A stretch of DNA of 42,222 bases from Terriglobia bacterium (GTDB taxonomy: Bacteria; Acidobacteriota; Terriglobia; Terriglobales; Acidobacteriaceae), in contig JAIQFM010000011.1 in assembly GCA_020073285.1 (NCBI GenBank), forward strand, positions 1 through 42,222, written 5' to 3'. Below, piece after piece: positions 33,686 through 42,222 of the stretch; within the stretch, counting starts at the first letter, position 1, and each line of letters starts with the position of its first letter. A program made the translations under genes and the position numbers. A model generated the notes under the pieces. The model saw nothing but the letters and a program-made list of their open reading frames with translations, searched no databases and had not been told where the DNA came from.

Positions 33686-33811
33686 CTCGTATGCCAACCC
33701 CAGTAGCAAGTGTGGACCCTCGATTGTAGCGCAAGTGACCACCGTTGGCGTGGATCGACAAGTTACTATCGTCTCTGACTTGCGTGTGCGGGCGCGAAAC
33801 GGGAAACTAGA

Positions 33812-34303
33812 ATGAGGAAAATCACCTATCTCTCGCTGGGATCGAATGTTGGCGACCGCCGGGCCAACCTGCAGCAGGCCATTGAGCGCCTCTCGGAGCT
33901 GGGCGAAGTTACCGCCGTCTCCTCATATTACGAGACCGAGCCGGTGGACTTCCTGGCGCAGCCCTGGTTCCTCAACTGCGCGGTCGCCGTCGCCACCGAC
34001 AAGATGCCGCGGCAATTTCTCGCCGCGTTGCAGCGCATCGAGCGGGAGATGGGCCGCAAGCGAATCCAGCCCAAGGGTCCGCGGGCGATTGATCTCGACA
34101 TCCTGCTGTTCGGTTCGTCAGTGGTGGAGACGGCGCAACTGACCATTCCGCATCCCGCCCTGCACGAGCGCCGCTTCGTGCTGGTGCCGCTGGCGGAGAT
34201 CGCCCCCGACGCGCGCCATCCGGTGTTCAAACGCACCGTCCGCGAGCTGCGCGACGCGCTTCCGCCAGGGCAACAGGTGAGGAAGGTAGCTGGTAGTCGG
34301 TAG
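33812..34303 (+). CDS. folK: 2-amino-4-hydroxy-6-hydroxymethyldihydropteridine pyrophosphokinase
   Basis: Transfers pyrophosphate from ATP to the pterin in folate biosynthesis; cytoplasmic. Motifs are YLSLGSNVGDRRANLQQAI at the N-terminus, SSYYETEPVD, QPWFLNCAVAV, then GPRAIDLDILLFG and IPHPALHERRFVLVPLAEIAPD with the metal and ATP ligands. Length is 163 residues. The last residues (VAGSR) and the stop codon are encoded by a heptamer repeat (units GGTAGTC), so the natural C-terminus appears to have been replaced. No strong ribosome site is visible before the ATG. Confidence 0.95.
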   Translation: MRKITYLSLGSNVGDRRANLQQAIERLSELGEVTAVSSYYETEPVDFLAQPWFLNCAVAVATDKMPRQFLAALQRIEREMGRKRIQPKGPRAIDLDILLFGSSVVETAQLTIPHPALHERRFVLVPLAEIAPDARHPVFKRTVRELRDALPPGQQVRKVAGSR

Positions 34304-34312
34304 TCGGCTCCT
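34286..34312. repeat. Heptamer repeat GGTAGTC at the folK 3' end
   Basis: Tandem GGTAGTC units overlapping the folK stop codon. Confidence 0.55.
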
Positions 34313-34325
34313 CGGTGAGCCCGCG

Positions 34326-34910
34326 TTATTTCGACAGCGCGGCCAGCGAATCTCGGAACAAGGCATCGAACGACGCGCCGTTTCCCGACTTCGACGCCAT
34401 CGCCACCGCGCGTTCGGCCGCGGCACGCTGATATCCCAGGTTGACCAGCGCCGAGAGAACGTCTTCTTGCGCCGGGGTTGCGGCGGGCGTGGGCGGGGCG
34501 GCGCCGAAGCCCTCCAGCTTGTCGCGCAGCTCCAGCACCATGCGCTCCGCCGTCTTCTTGCCGATGCCGGGAATGCGCGTCAGGCGCGCGACATCGTTGC
34601 CGCGGATGGCGCTTACCATGTCCAGGGTCGGCATGCCGCTGAGGATCGTAATCGCCAGCTTGGGCCCAATGCCACTGACGGAAATCAGCTTTTCGAAAAG
34701 CCGCTTTTCCTCCGCGCGCAGGAAACCGAAGAGCGCAATCGCGTCTTCGCGCACGTGGGTGTGGATGTGCAGTGCCACATCGTGTCCCGCGACGGGCAGC
34801 TCGGAAAATGTCGGCACGCTGATGGTGACGTCGTAGCCGACGCCGCCGGTCTCGACGATGGCCTGGTTCGGGTGCTTGGCGATCAGCTTACCGCGTAGAT
34901 GGGCGATCAT
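34326..34910 (-). CDS. ruvA: Holliday junction DNA helicase subunit RuvA
   Basis: Tetrameric Holliday-junction-binding protein that loads RuvB. The N-terminal OB-fold (IAHLRGKLIAKHPNQAIVETGGVGYDV) is followed by two helix-hairpin-helix motifs, SVSGIGPKLAITILSG and RIPGIGKKTAERMVLELRDKL, a Pro/Ala linker and the RuvB-binding C-terminal three-helix domain (DVLSALVNLGYQRAAAERAV). Length of 194 residues is normal. It is separate from ruvB (window start), so the two subunits are not in one operon here. Confidence 0.96.
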   Translation of the reverse strand: MIAHLRGKLIAKHPNQAIVETGGVGYDVTISVPTFSELPVAGHDVALHIHTHVREDAIALFGFLRAEEKRLFEKLISVSGIGPKLAITILSGMPTLDMVSAIRGNDVARLTRIPGIGKKTAERMVLELRDKLEGFGAAPPTPAATPAQEDVLSALVNLGYQRAAAERAVAMASKSGNGASFDALFRDSLAALSK

Positions 34911-35018
34911 GGGAGGCTTCGGGCTTCAGGCGCTAACGGTAGAGATATTAGCCGTGGTTGATGCTGCATGCACGCGCATTTGTCGCCGCCGGTTACTCTT
35001 TGACCTCAACCGCGGGCG

Positions 35019-35669
35019 GTGCTACGTTCCAAAGAAATGGCGCCACTCGATGGCTTCAACTGCATGCCGCTGCTGGTGATGGCACGCTTCCGCCGCTGGG
35101 ACGACATCATGGCCCTGCCGCAACCCGACCCCGCGCTCCCGGTGAGCAACGGGATGTGGCACTACGCGCGCGGTCTCGCCCTCGCCAGCCGCGGGAAGGT
35201 GGCTGAAGCGCAGGCGGAAGTTGCCGCGCTGGAGAAAATCGCGCCCGAGATGGCGAAGGTTCCCACCGGCGCTCCGGGGCTGAAAAACGCCGGCATCATT
35301 CCCAAGCTGGCCGCGCATGTCGTGGAAAGCCGCATCGAATGGGCGCAAGGCAAGAAAGACGCCGCCATCCAGCACGTGCGAGAAGCCGTCACCTTGCAGG
35401 ACGACATGGATTACACCGAGCCGCCTGACTGGTTCTATCCCACGCGCGAGTCGCTCGGCGGCCTGCTCTTGCAGGCGGGACGCGCCGCCGAAGCGGAAAA
35501 AGTGTTTCGCGACGATCTGGAGCGCAACCCGCGCAATCCGCGTTCCTTGTTCGGCCTGATGCAGGCGCTCCGAGCGCAGGGCCGCGAGTACGACGCCGAA
35601 TGGGTCGGGCAGCAATTCGAGGCCGCGTGGAAAAATGCCGATACCAAGCTAAGAGTGGAAGACCTGTGA
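35019..35669 (+). CDS. 5'-truncated TPR protein fragment
   Basis: A 216-residue (or 210 from ATG 35037) chain rich in TPR-type helices (NGMWHYARGLALASRGKVAE, SLGGLLLQAGRAAEAEKVF, GLMQALRAQGREYDAEWVGQ). It resembles the C-terminal third of larger acidobacterial TPR proteins that begin with several hundred further residues, including the segment MPLLVMARFRRWDDIMALP. No matching upstream frame is present, so it is probably a truncated relic rather than a complete gene. The stop is followed by the palindrome GATAGCT/AGCTATC shared with the convergent gene end. Confidence 0.55.
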   Translation: MLRSKEMAPLDGFNCMPLLVMARFRRWDDIMALPQPDPALPVSNGMWHYARGLALASRGKVAEAQAEVAALEKIAPEMAKVPTGAPGLKNAGIIPKLAAHVVESRIEWAQGKKDAAIQHVREAVTLQDDMDYTEPPDWFYPTRESLGGLLLQAGRAAEAEKVFRDDLERNPRNPRSLFGLMQALRAQGREYDAEWVGQQFEAAWKNADTKLRVEDL

Positions 35670-35685
35670 AGAGCTTACTGAGAGC

Positions 35686-35702
35686 TGATAGCTAAGAGCT
35701 AT
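35686..35702. terminator. Short palindrome between convergent genes
   Basis: GATAGCT, loop AAG, AGCTATC; lies across the 3' ends of the TPR fragment and the convergent hypothetical gene. No T-run, so activity is uncertain. Confidence 0.35.
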
Positions 35703-36436
35703 CCTCTCCGCTTGTAATACACGTTGAACTCGAAGCCCGGATTGGGCGGGAATAATGCCGCCGTCGCGCGCAACCGTTCCGCCAGCGCGCTGGGCGCCAG
35801 CAGCGGATACTCGCGCTCGCGCAGGTCGTGATAATCCACGTCGAGAAAAGTCGCCAGCATGTAAATCGCGATGGCGTCGGCAAACGCCGCCGTCTGGTAC
35901 TCGCTGCGCGCCTTCTCCGCCTGCGGTCCGGGCGTGGTCGCCAGCTTGCGAGTCTCGAACGCGTCCAGCGACGTCTCCCCGCGCACCCGGTCTTCCGCCT
36001 GCTTCCAGGTCAGGTCAGCGAAGCTCTCGGCCACGCCCGCCTGCTCGCCAAACGCGTGCGCCACGTTGATGTAGAACTCAAACGCCACCGAGAAGCGGTC
36101 GTCCATCAGCCGGGTGGAGATGAACACGCACTGCGAGTCGCCGATGTTGAGGTTGCGGTGGCAGACGGCGTTGTCGCTGAGAGTGACATCGTAGCGCTCG
36201 GCGATCAACGTCTCCTCGCCCTGACTCACCGCCAGCGGCACGAAGTAGTACGCCTTATGATGCAGGGCTGCGGCGATGCTGCGCGGCACTGCGGCGACCA
36301 TGCGCTCCAGGTCGGCGGAGTTGATCGTGACCTCGCCCATGGAGGCGAAGCACACCCCGTTGGTCGCCTGCGATACGGGCGCGCGCCGGATCGCTTCCGC
36401 CGGGGTCAGCGTCGCTGCTTGTGTCGTATCTGCCAT
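35699..36436 (-). CDS. Conserved hypothetical protein (245 aa)
   Basis: Unknown function. It is a soluble, probably cytoplasmic protein without signal peptide or membrane span. Recognisable features are an N-terminal helix rich in Ala, a segment AAALHHKAYYFVPLAVSQG, and QCVFISTRLMDDRFSVAFEF. It has the look of a conserved acidobacterial family, but I cannot assign it. Its upstream region is an 8-bp-period repeat element, which may hold its promoter. Confidence 0.7.
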   Translation of the reverse strand: MADTTQAATLTPAEAIRRAPVSQATNGVCFASMGEVTINSADLERMVAAVPRSIAAALHHKAYYFVPLAVSQGEETLIAERYDVTLSDNAVCHRNLNIGDSQCVFISTRLMDDRFSVAFEFYINVAHAFGEQAGVAESFADLTWKQAEDRVRGETSLDAFETRKLATTPGPQAEKARSEYQTAAFADAIAIYMLATFLDVDYHDLREREYPLLAPSALAERLRATAALFPPNPGFEFNVYYKRRG

Positions 36437-36439
36437 GTA

Positions 36440-36578
36440 TTCAAATCGGGTAACTGCGTAATCGGGTAATTGCGGAATTGGAGAAACAACTCAGTTTGCC
36501 AGATTAAGATTGCCAACTCCGCAATCGGTTTTCAATCACCCGATAACCCGATTCCGTAATTCCGCAATCATTCTAATG
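36440..36578. repeat. Intergenic element with 8-bp period and inverted arms
   Basis: The left arm has octamers AATCGGGT, AACTGCGT, AATCGGGT and AATTGCGG; the right arm has CAATCACC, CGATAACC, CGATTCCG and TAATTCCG. The arms are inverted to each other. It lies between the divergent hypothetical and pnuC genes. Confidence 0.65.
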
Positions 36579-36613
36579 TATCCCCGGATTGTGCGCTGCG
36601 ATACCATGCGCCG

Positions 36614-37222
36614 ATGTCCCTGTCGCCGATCGAGGTGGTGGGCTTCGTCACCGGCGTGGGCTGCGTCTGGCTGGCGGCGCGCGAGAACGTGTGGAACTGG
36701 CCGGTGGCGATCGTCAACGCCGTCAGCTACGTCATCGTCTTCTTCGGCGCCAAGCTCTACGCCGACTGCGGCCTGCAACTGGTGTACGTCGCCATCTCCT
36801 TCTACGGTTGGTGGAGCTGGCTGCATGGCGGGCGCGACCGCTCCGAACTCCCGGTCACCCGCGTCCGCCCCAGCACCATTCCGCTGCTCGCGCTGGTGAC
36901 CGTCGCCGCCACCGCCGCGCTCATGCTCCTGCTGCGCCGCTTCACCGACAGCACCGTGCCCTTCTGGGACGGCCTCACCACCGCCATGAGCCTCACCGCG
37001 CAATACATGCTGGCGCGCAAGATCATCGAAAACTGGTGGCTATGGATGGCCGCCGACGTCATCTACGTCGCACTCTACATCTACAAAGCGCTTTACCTGA
37101 CTGCGGCGCTCTACGCGATCTTTTTCGCCCTGTGCGTGGTCGGCTTGACGCGCTGGCGGAAGCTGCTTGCCGCGCCGGAAGCGTACGGCCGAATCGGCAG
37201 GATGACATTCGGGAGTCAGTAG
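36614..37222 (+). CDS. pnuC: Nicotinamide riboside/mononucleotide transporter PnuC
   Basis: Inner-membrane facilitator for nicotinamide riboside uptake. The 202-residue chain has about seven hydrophobic segments and PnuC hallmarks: an early WLAARENVWNWPVAIVNAV, then QLVYVAISFYGWWSWL and late ENWWLWMAADVIYVALYIYK. The last residues (GSQ) come from a heptamer repeat. With nadC in this window it suggests salvage as well as de novo NAD synthesis. The start lacks a strong ribosome site. Confidence 0.93.
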   Translation: MSLSPIEVVGFVTGVGCVWLAARENVWNWPVAIVNAVSYVIVFFGAKLYADCGLQLVYVAISFYGWWSWLHGGRDRSELPVTRVRPSTIPLLALVTVAATAALMLLLRRFTDSTVPFWDGLTTAMSLTAQYMLARKIIENWWLWMAADVIYVALYIYKALYLTAALYAIFFALCVVGLTRWRKLLAAPEAYGRIGRMTFGSQ

Positions 37223-37302
37223 TCCGGAGTCTGTAGTCAGCGCCCGGAACCCAAACGTACCTGCTCACTCCTGACTGCTGACTCCTGACCACCGACTCCT
37301 GT
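37203..37302. repeat. Heptamer element with inverted arms (GTAGTCA / TGACTCC)
   Basis: The left arm has GAGTCAG, TAGTCCG and GAGTCTG; the right arm has CTGACTG, CTGACTC and CTGACCA. It is the noncoding counterpart of the heptamers inserted in valS and overlaps the pnuC stop. Confidence 0.65.
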
Positions 37303-37323
37303 CGCGCAGCTTACAATGAACCC

Positions 37324-37602
37324 GTGACCGCCGTGCTCAAGAGCTTCGCCGCCGCCCTCGTCGGCACGGCCCTGTTCTTTTGCTTTTTCATGATGCTTTC
37401 CATCCCGGTGCTGATGGTCCTGGCCAAGCTGCACGATCCGAACGCTCCTTTGCAGGCGCCCGACGTGGTGCTGGCGCCCACCGCATGGTTCCGCAGGGTC
37501 GGCCTGCCGCTGAGCGCCGCCGCCTTTGCGATCTGCTTCGTGCTGGCAATGAAGAAATTCCGCAAGAACAACTCTCAGCCATCGGCTCTCAGCCGTCAGT
37601 GA
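37324..37602 (+). CDS. Small two-span membrane protein of unknown function
   Basis: A 92-residue protein with two hydrophobic spans (SFAAALVGTALFFCFFMMLS and LPLSAAAFAICFVLAMKKF) joined by a polar Pro-rich loop; the function is not recognised. GTG start at 37324. The C-terminal SQPSALSRQ is encoded by a heptamer-like repeat (CTCTCAGCC units). Confidence 0.6.
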   Translation: MTAVLKSFAAALVGTALFFCFFMMLSIPVLMVLAKLHDPNAPLQAPDVVLAPTAWFRRVGLPLSAAAFAICFVLAMKKFRKNNSQPSALSRQ

Positions 37603-37617
37603 GTCGAAAGTGAGCGC

Positions 37618-38640
37618 CACCACCGCGACGAGCGCACTGACATCTGGGCAGCCGGCGTCCTGTTGTAGGAGATGGCGACTGGGCGGCGCCCATTCGTGGC
37701 CTCCGGTTCCGGCCTGGCCACGGTGATCCTGCGCGAGTTTCCCATCTCGCCGCGGCAATTCCGGCCCGAGCTCTCTCCCGCGCTGGAGGCGATCATGCTG
37801 AAATGCCTGGAGAAGGAACCGGCGCGCCGTTACCAGTCCGCTCGTGAACTGCTGGCCGCGCTGGAAACCTCGAGCTCGGGACCGCGACCGGCGTTGCCGG
37901 CCATCACGCCTCCCCGCCGGCTACGCGCCGCGTGGATTGCCGTCCCTGCGATCTGCGTGTTCGCCGTCGTCCTCCTCCTCGCCCTGTACCACTTCCGCGA
38001 TGAATCGAAAGAAAGCTCTGCCGCGGTTCCTCTCATTCGGTCGCTCGCCGTCCTGCCGTTGGCCAATCTTTCGGGACAATCCGATCAGGACTATCTTGCC
38101 GACGGCATGACCGAGGCGCTCATCACCGACCTGGCGCATATCGGCGCCCTCAAGGTGATCTCGCGCACTTCCAGCATGCGCTACAAGAACAGTGGCAAGG
38201 CCATCCCGGAAATTGCGCGCGAACTCGGGGTTGACGCGGTCATCGAGGGCTCCGTTCTGCGCGTCGGCAACCGCGTCCGGGTGACCGCACAGTTGCTGCA
38301 TGGCGCCAGCGATCGGCATCTGTGGGCGGCATCGTACGACCGAGACTTCAAGGACGTGCTCGGGTTGCAGGGCGAACTGGCGGAACGCATCGTGCAGCAG
38401 ATCCAGTTGCGCTTGGGCTCCGAGGCGCAAGGACGGCTGCGGCAACGAAGGGAAGTGTCCCCTCTCGCCTACGACCTGTGGCTGCGCGGCAACTACGTGG
38501 GGATGAAAACGGACGAAGCCTCATTTCGCAAACGCATCGAGCTGTATCGCCGCGCGGTGGAGATCGATCCGTCGTTTGCGCCCGCGCACGCGACGCTTTC
38601 CTTTGCCTACATCAGCAGCTCACGCGAAGGCTGGGCTTCA
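37618..38640 (+). pseudogene. Decayed Ser/Thr protein kinase with TolB/FlgO-like sensor region
   Basis: Remnant of a large receptor kinase. The beginning reads DERTDIWAAGVLL, stop, EMATGRRPF, the C-lobe of a Hanks-type kinase in which Tyr has become an amber codon (37666-37668). Sequence continues with the end of the kinase domain (MLKCLEKEPARRYQSARELL), a membrane span (AWIAVPAICVFAVVLLLALY), a FlgO/TolB-like domain (SLAVLPLANLSGQSDQDYLADG, GVDAVIEGSVLRVGNRVRVT) and the first TPR (FAPAHATLSFAYISSS). The whole N-lobe upstream and the TPR array downstream are missing. After about 38640 the frame encodes unrelated sequence. Translation from ATG 37672 would give a kinase-dead membrane protein. 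Confidence 0.8.
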
Positions 38641-38834
38641 GCGCGCCGACTGGTGCGAGTGGGGCAAACAGTAATTAGAAGCCAGCTACATAGACCCAAC
38701 AAGTCAGCCCTTCACCACTTTCCAACCGCACCGGACACTCGATTCGCGTAACCTTCAACCATGGATGGGACATGCTCCAGCAAAAGCAGGCGCCTCGCTG
38801 GACGGCACGTAGCAGCAGCGAAGATTCGCTTTTC

Positions 38835-38865
38835 GTTCGCCATCGAACACAATCGGCGGTATAAT
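38835..38865 (+). promoter_or_regulatory. Candidate SOS-type operator overlapping the recA promoter
   Basis: Perfect inverted repeat GTTCG-CCAT-CGAAC (38835-38848) followed 12 bases on by TATAAT (38860-38865). The palindrome covers the expected -35 position, as expected for a repressor site, and lies about 130 bases before recA. LexA of this group is not in the window, so the repressor is inferred. Confidence 0.5.
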
Positions 38866-38993
38866 CCGCCAGCTTTAGAATTAGGACTGGAGCGAGCGTT
38901 ACCCCAACAATTTCAGGGCCGCGCAGCGGCTTTCTGCGTTAACCTGCGGAGTCCTCACTATTCGTAATCAATCGGCGTCATCGGAGCGGACTT

Positions 38994-40085
<1,092 letters not shown>

Positions 40086-40097
40086 AGCGGTCGGACC

Positions 40098-40332
40098 ATG
40101 CCGACAGTACTGCGAGTTGAAGGGTACAGGTTTTTCTTCTTCAGCAATGAGACGAACGAACCGCCTCACATTCATGTGAAGCAGGCGGAAAGATGCTAAG
40201 TTCTGGCTGGATCCGGTGAGCTTGGCACGAAGCGTTGGCTTTAGGCGAAACGAATTGACGAAGCTGCGGCTAACATTGGAGGAATACAAAGAGCAGTTAC
40301 TGGCGGCATGGAATGAGCATTTCAGCGACTAA
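40098..40332 (+). pseudogene. DUF4160 gene interrupted by a frameshift
   Basis: The first frame reads MPTVLRVEGYRFFFFSNETN then EPPHIHVKQAERC and stops (40197). The +1 frame continues AKFWLDPVSLARSVGFRRNE and LLAAWNEHFSD to 40332. Joined, these match the short DUF4160 family that usually pairs with DUF2442, a suspected toxin-antitoxin-like module. One extra T (about 40194) explains the break. Confidence 0.8.
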
Positions 40333-40576
40333 ACTCGAACCCCTCGCTTCCGACGTGGAAGTCAGCCGCGGCAGGCTCCACGTCACCTTGATGGATGGCC
40401 GCGAGTTGTCCGTCCCTCTAAGCTGGTTCCCTCGCTTGAAAAACGCTTCTCCGTCGCAGCGCAAGCAATGGGAGTTGATCGGCGGCGGCATCGGCATTCA
40501 CTGGCCGCTGCTCGATGAAGACATATCCGTAGAAAACCTGCTTGCTCCTCGCTCCATCCGGCGCCAATACGAGTAA
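40313..40576 (+). CDS. DUF2442 domain protein, partner of DUF4160
   Basis: An 87-residue protein with the DUF2442 pattern: LHVTLMDGRELSVPLSWFPR and a C-terminal GIGIHWPLLDEDISVENLL. It overlaps the end of the DUF4160 gene by 20 bases, the usual coupled arrangement. The ATG is inside the preceding gene. The two-gene pair behaves like a mobile or addiction-type cassette in many bacteria. Here the first gene is broken and the second intact. Confidence 0.88.
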   Translation: MSISATKLEPLASDVEVSRGRLHVTLMDGRELSVPLSWFPRLKNASPSQRKQWELIGGGIGIHWPLLDEDISVENLLAPRSIRRQYE

Positions 40577-40790
40577 TTCAGTATCCCTGCGGCGCGCGGA
40601 AGCCGCCGATCAGGTCCGCCGATTGCTCAACCGATTTTTTCTCGCCGCGATTCTTTCTCGCCGCCAAAACGTTGCGCCTGCTTCCCCGGCTGTTTTAACC
40701 GGCGTACAATTCCCCCACATGTGGGGTAGGCCCCTGCGGGCCATCCGAATCTTTTTGCGTCCATCCGTATCGCCTTCCCGAGGAGGTTTC

Positions 40791-41876
40791 ATGGCAACAC
40801 AACGGCAACCCGTCACCCCTGCTCTCGACCAGAAAAAGGTGGAACAGTTCCTGCACAAATTCGTGAACGACCTGGGCGCCGGAATGTGCGCCGCGCTGGC
40901 GCTGGTAGGCGAGAAACTCGGTCTCTATGCCGCGATGTCGGGCGCAGGCCCACTCACCGCAGCAGAGTTAGCCGCCCGCACCAGCACCAATGAGCGATAC
41001 GTCCGCGAGTGGCTGGCGGCGCAGGCGGCCAACGGGTACGTGGAGTACGACGCCACGTCCCAGCGCTTCTATCTGCCCAACGAGCACGCGCTGCTGCTCG
41101 CCAATGAAGACGGTCCGGCGTATATACCCGGCGCGTTTCACGTGATGGCGTCGGTATTTCGCGACGAGCACAAGATCAGCGAAGCCTTTCGCTCGGGCGA
41201 TGGAGTGGGTTGGCACGAGCACCACCCGTCGCTGTTCGAAGGAACGGAAAAATTCTTCCGGCCCACCTATCTGCACAACCTGATCGATGCCTGGATTCCA
41301 GCGCTCGACGGGGTGGAGGAAAAGCTCAGGCAGGGCGCCGGAGTCGCCGACGTGGGCTGCGGACACGGCGCGTCAACTATCCTGATGGCCGAGGCGTTTC
41401 CGGAATCGTCGTTCTACGGTTTCGATTACCACCAAGCGTCGATCGAGAAGGCTCGGCAGAGGGCGGAGAAAGCCGGCGTGCAGCATCGCGTCAAGTTTGA
41501 AGTCGCGACGGCCAAGGATTTCGACGACCGCCAGTACGACCTCGTCTGCTTCTTCGATTGCCTGCACGACATGGGCGATCCAGCCGGGGCGGTGCAGCAC
41601 GTCCGCGAGACGCTCGATGATGATGGCACGCTTCTCATCGTGGAGCCGTACGCCAACGAATCTCTGGTGGAAAACCTGAACCCGGTGGGACGCGTCTTCT
41701 ACGCGGCTTCCACCATGATCTGCACGCCGGCCTCGCGTGCCCAGGAGGTCGGAGCGGCGCTGGGCGCGCAAGCCCCGGAGAGCAAGCTGCGCGAAGTGGT
41801 GAACGCGGGCGGTTTCACGCGCTTCCGGCGCGCCGCCGAGACGCCCTTCAACCGCGTCTACGAAGCGCGTCCTTAA
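40791..41876 (+). CDS. Class I SAM-dependent methyltransferase with N-terminal winged helix
   Basis: A 361-residue protein; the substrate is unknown. Residues about 15-90 form a winged-helix dimerisation domain ([31 protein letters not shown]), residues about 180-320 a Rossmann methyltransferase with motif [13 protein letters not shown], then [20 protein letters not shown] and [14 protein letters not shown]. The combination resembles mycobacterial Rv2258c-like enzymes. A perfect AGGAGG ribosome site (40781-40786) four bases before the ATG overrides longer open starts. It is followed by coaD on the same strand. Confidence 0.92.
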   Translation: MATQRQPVTPALDQKKVEQFLHKFVNDLGAGMCAALALVGEKLGLYAAMSGAGPLTAAELAARTSTNERYVREWLAAQAANGYVEYDATSQRFYLPNEHALLLANEDGPAYIPGAFHVMASVFRDEHKISEAFRSGDGVGWHEHHPSLFEGTEKFFRPTYLHNLIDAWIPALDGVEEKLRQGAGVADVGCGHGASTILMAEAFPESSFYGFDYHQASIEKARQRAEKAGVQHRVKFEVATAKDFDDRQYDLVCFFDCLHDMGDPAGAVQHVRETLDDDGTLLIVEPYANESLVENLNPVGRVFYAASTMICTPASRAQEVGAALGAQAPESKLREVVNAGGFTRFRRAAETPFNRVYEARP

Positions 41877-41992
41877 CTGCGGGGATTCGGCTCCGAAATG
41901 GGTCGACTGCGGCTAACGCGCAAAACACGTTGCCGCTGGCGTGCGGCAGGAATAGAATTTTTGGGTTTACATCTGCCGCACGCCGAGGCCAA

Positions 41993-42222
41993 TTGAAGCA
42001 CGTCATTGCCATCTACCCGGGCACGTTTGATCCTCCGACCAATGGCCACCTGGACTTGATTCAACGCGGCAGCAAGATCTTCGACGAGCTGATCGTCGGC
42101 ATCCTGCACAACCCGGAGAAAGAGCCGGCGCTGTTTTCCCTCGCCGAACGCCGGGCGATGCTCGAGTCGCTGACCAAGCCTTTCGACAACGTGCGCGTGG
42201 ACACCTTCGCCGGATTGCTGGT
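41993..42222 (+). CDS. coaD: Phosphopantetheine adenylyltransferase (5' part, cut by window edge)
   Basis: Catalyses the penultimate step of coenzyme A synthesis. The visible 76 codons contain [20 protein letters not shown] with the nucleotidyltransferase T/HxGH-like motif (TNGH), [20 protein letters not shown] and [11 protein letters not shown]. The reading frame starts at TTG 41993, five bases after GAGG; no ATG is available nearer the conserved region. The 3' half lies beyond the window. Confidence 0.94.
   Translation, partial: MKHVIAIYPGTFDPPTNGHLDLIQRGSKIFDELIVGILHNPEKEPALFSLAERRAMLESLTKPFDNVRVDTFAGLL

Overview
This is a GC-rich, diderm bacterial chromosome segment. Gene content (lpxC, bamD, an Oar-like TonB receptor with an N-terminal carboxypeptidase-regulatory domain, many acidobacterial-looking conserved hypotheticals) and very abundant short palindromic intergenic repeats suggest an Acidobacteriota member, probably Terriglobia. 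That assignment is inference, since no rRNA gene is present.

Layout. 1-4.7 kb, minus strand: ruvB (cut by the window edge), a type IV pilin-like protein, a small unknown gene, an unusual EF-G paralogue and a VOC/glyoxalase protein. 4.9-8.4 kb, plus strand: a secreted Cys/His-rich protein, a TonB-dependent receptor and a DsbA-like thiol oxidoreductase, possibly a metal-uptake/envelope cluster. 8.4-10.4 kb: a receiver-only regulator, an orphan OppF-type ATPase preceded by a small zinc-ribbon gene, and a small HTH gene. 10.8-15.6 kb: rpe, a repeat-dense gap, then a single-gene restriction-modification enzyme. 16-23.6 kb: bamD, a receiver protein with a long acidic tail, a frameshifted SnoaL-like gene, a tandem universal stress protein, secreted unknowns and a cytochrome-like C_GCAxxG_C_C protein. 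23.7-30.6 kb: valS, nadC and gyrB. 30.6-34.9 kb: transposase (RAYT) remnants, a Phe/Tyr leader peptide with attenuator and aroQ, then lpxC, a PilZ protein, folK and ruvA. 35-42.2 kb: a TPR fragment, an unknown, pnuC, a membrane protein, a decayed Ser/Thr kinase, recA, a DUF4160/DUF2442 pair, a methyltransferase and the start of coaD.

The strongest new signal is upstream of the chorismate mutase gene. A 29-codon leader ORF carries 6 Phe and 3 Tyr codons. It is followed by three mutually exclusive helices (1:2, 2:3 and an intrinsic terminator 3:4), the architecture of the enterobacterial pheA attenuator.

A second theme is a population of degenerate repeats with 7-, 8- or 9-bp periods, usually arranged as two inverted arms. 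They sit between genes, form the 3' ends of several genes, and have entered valS in frame at three or four places. A third is gene decay: single-base frameshifts in two genes, an amber codon in a kinase remnant, a truncated TPR gene, transposase tails and a duplicated valS 5' fragment. No CRISPR array, rRNA or complete tRNA was seen.
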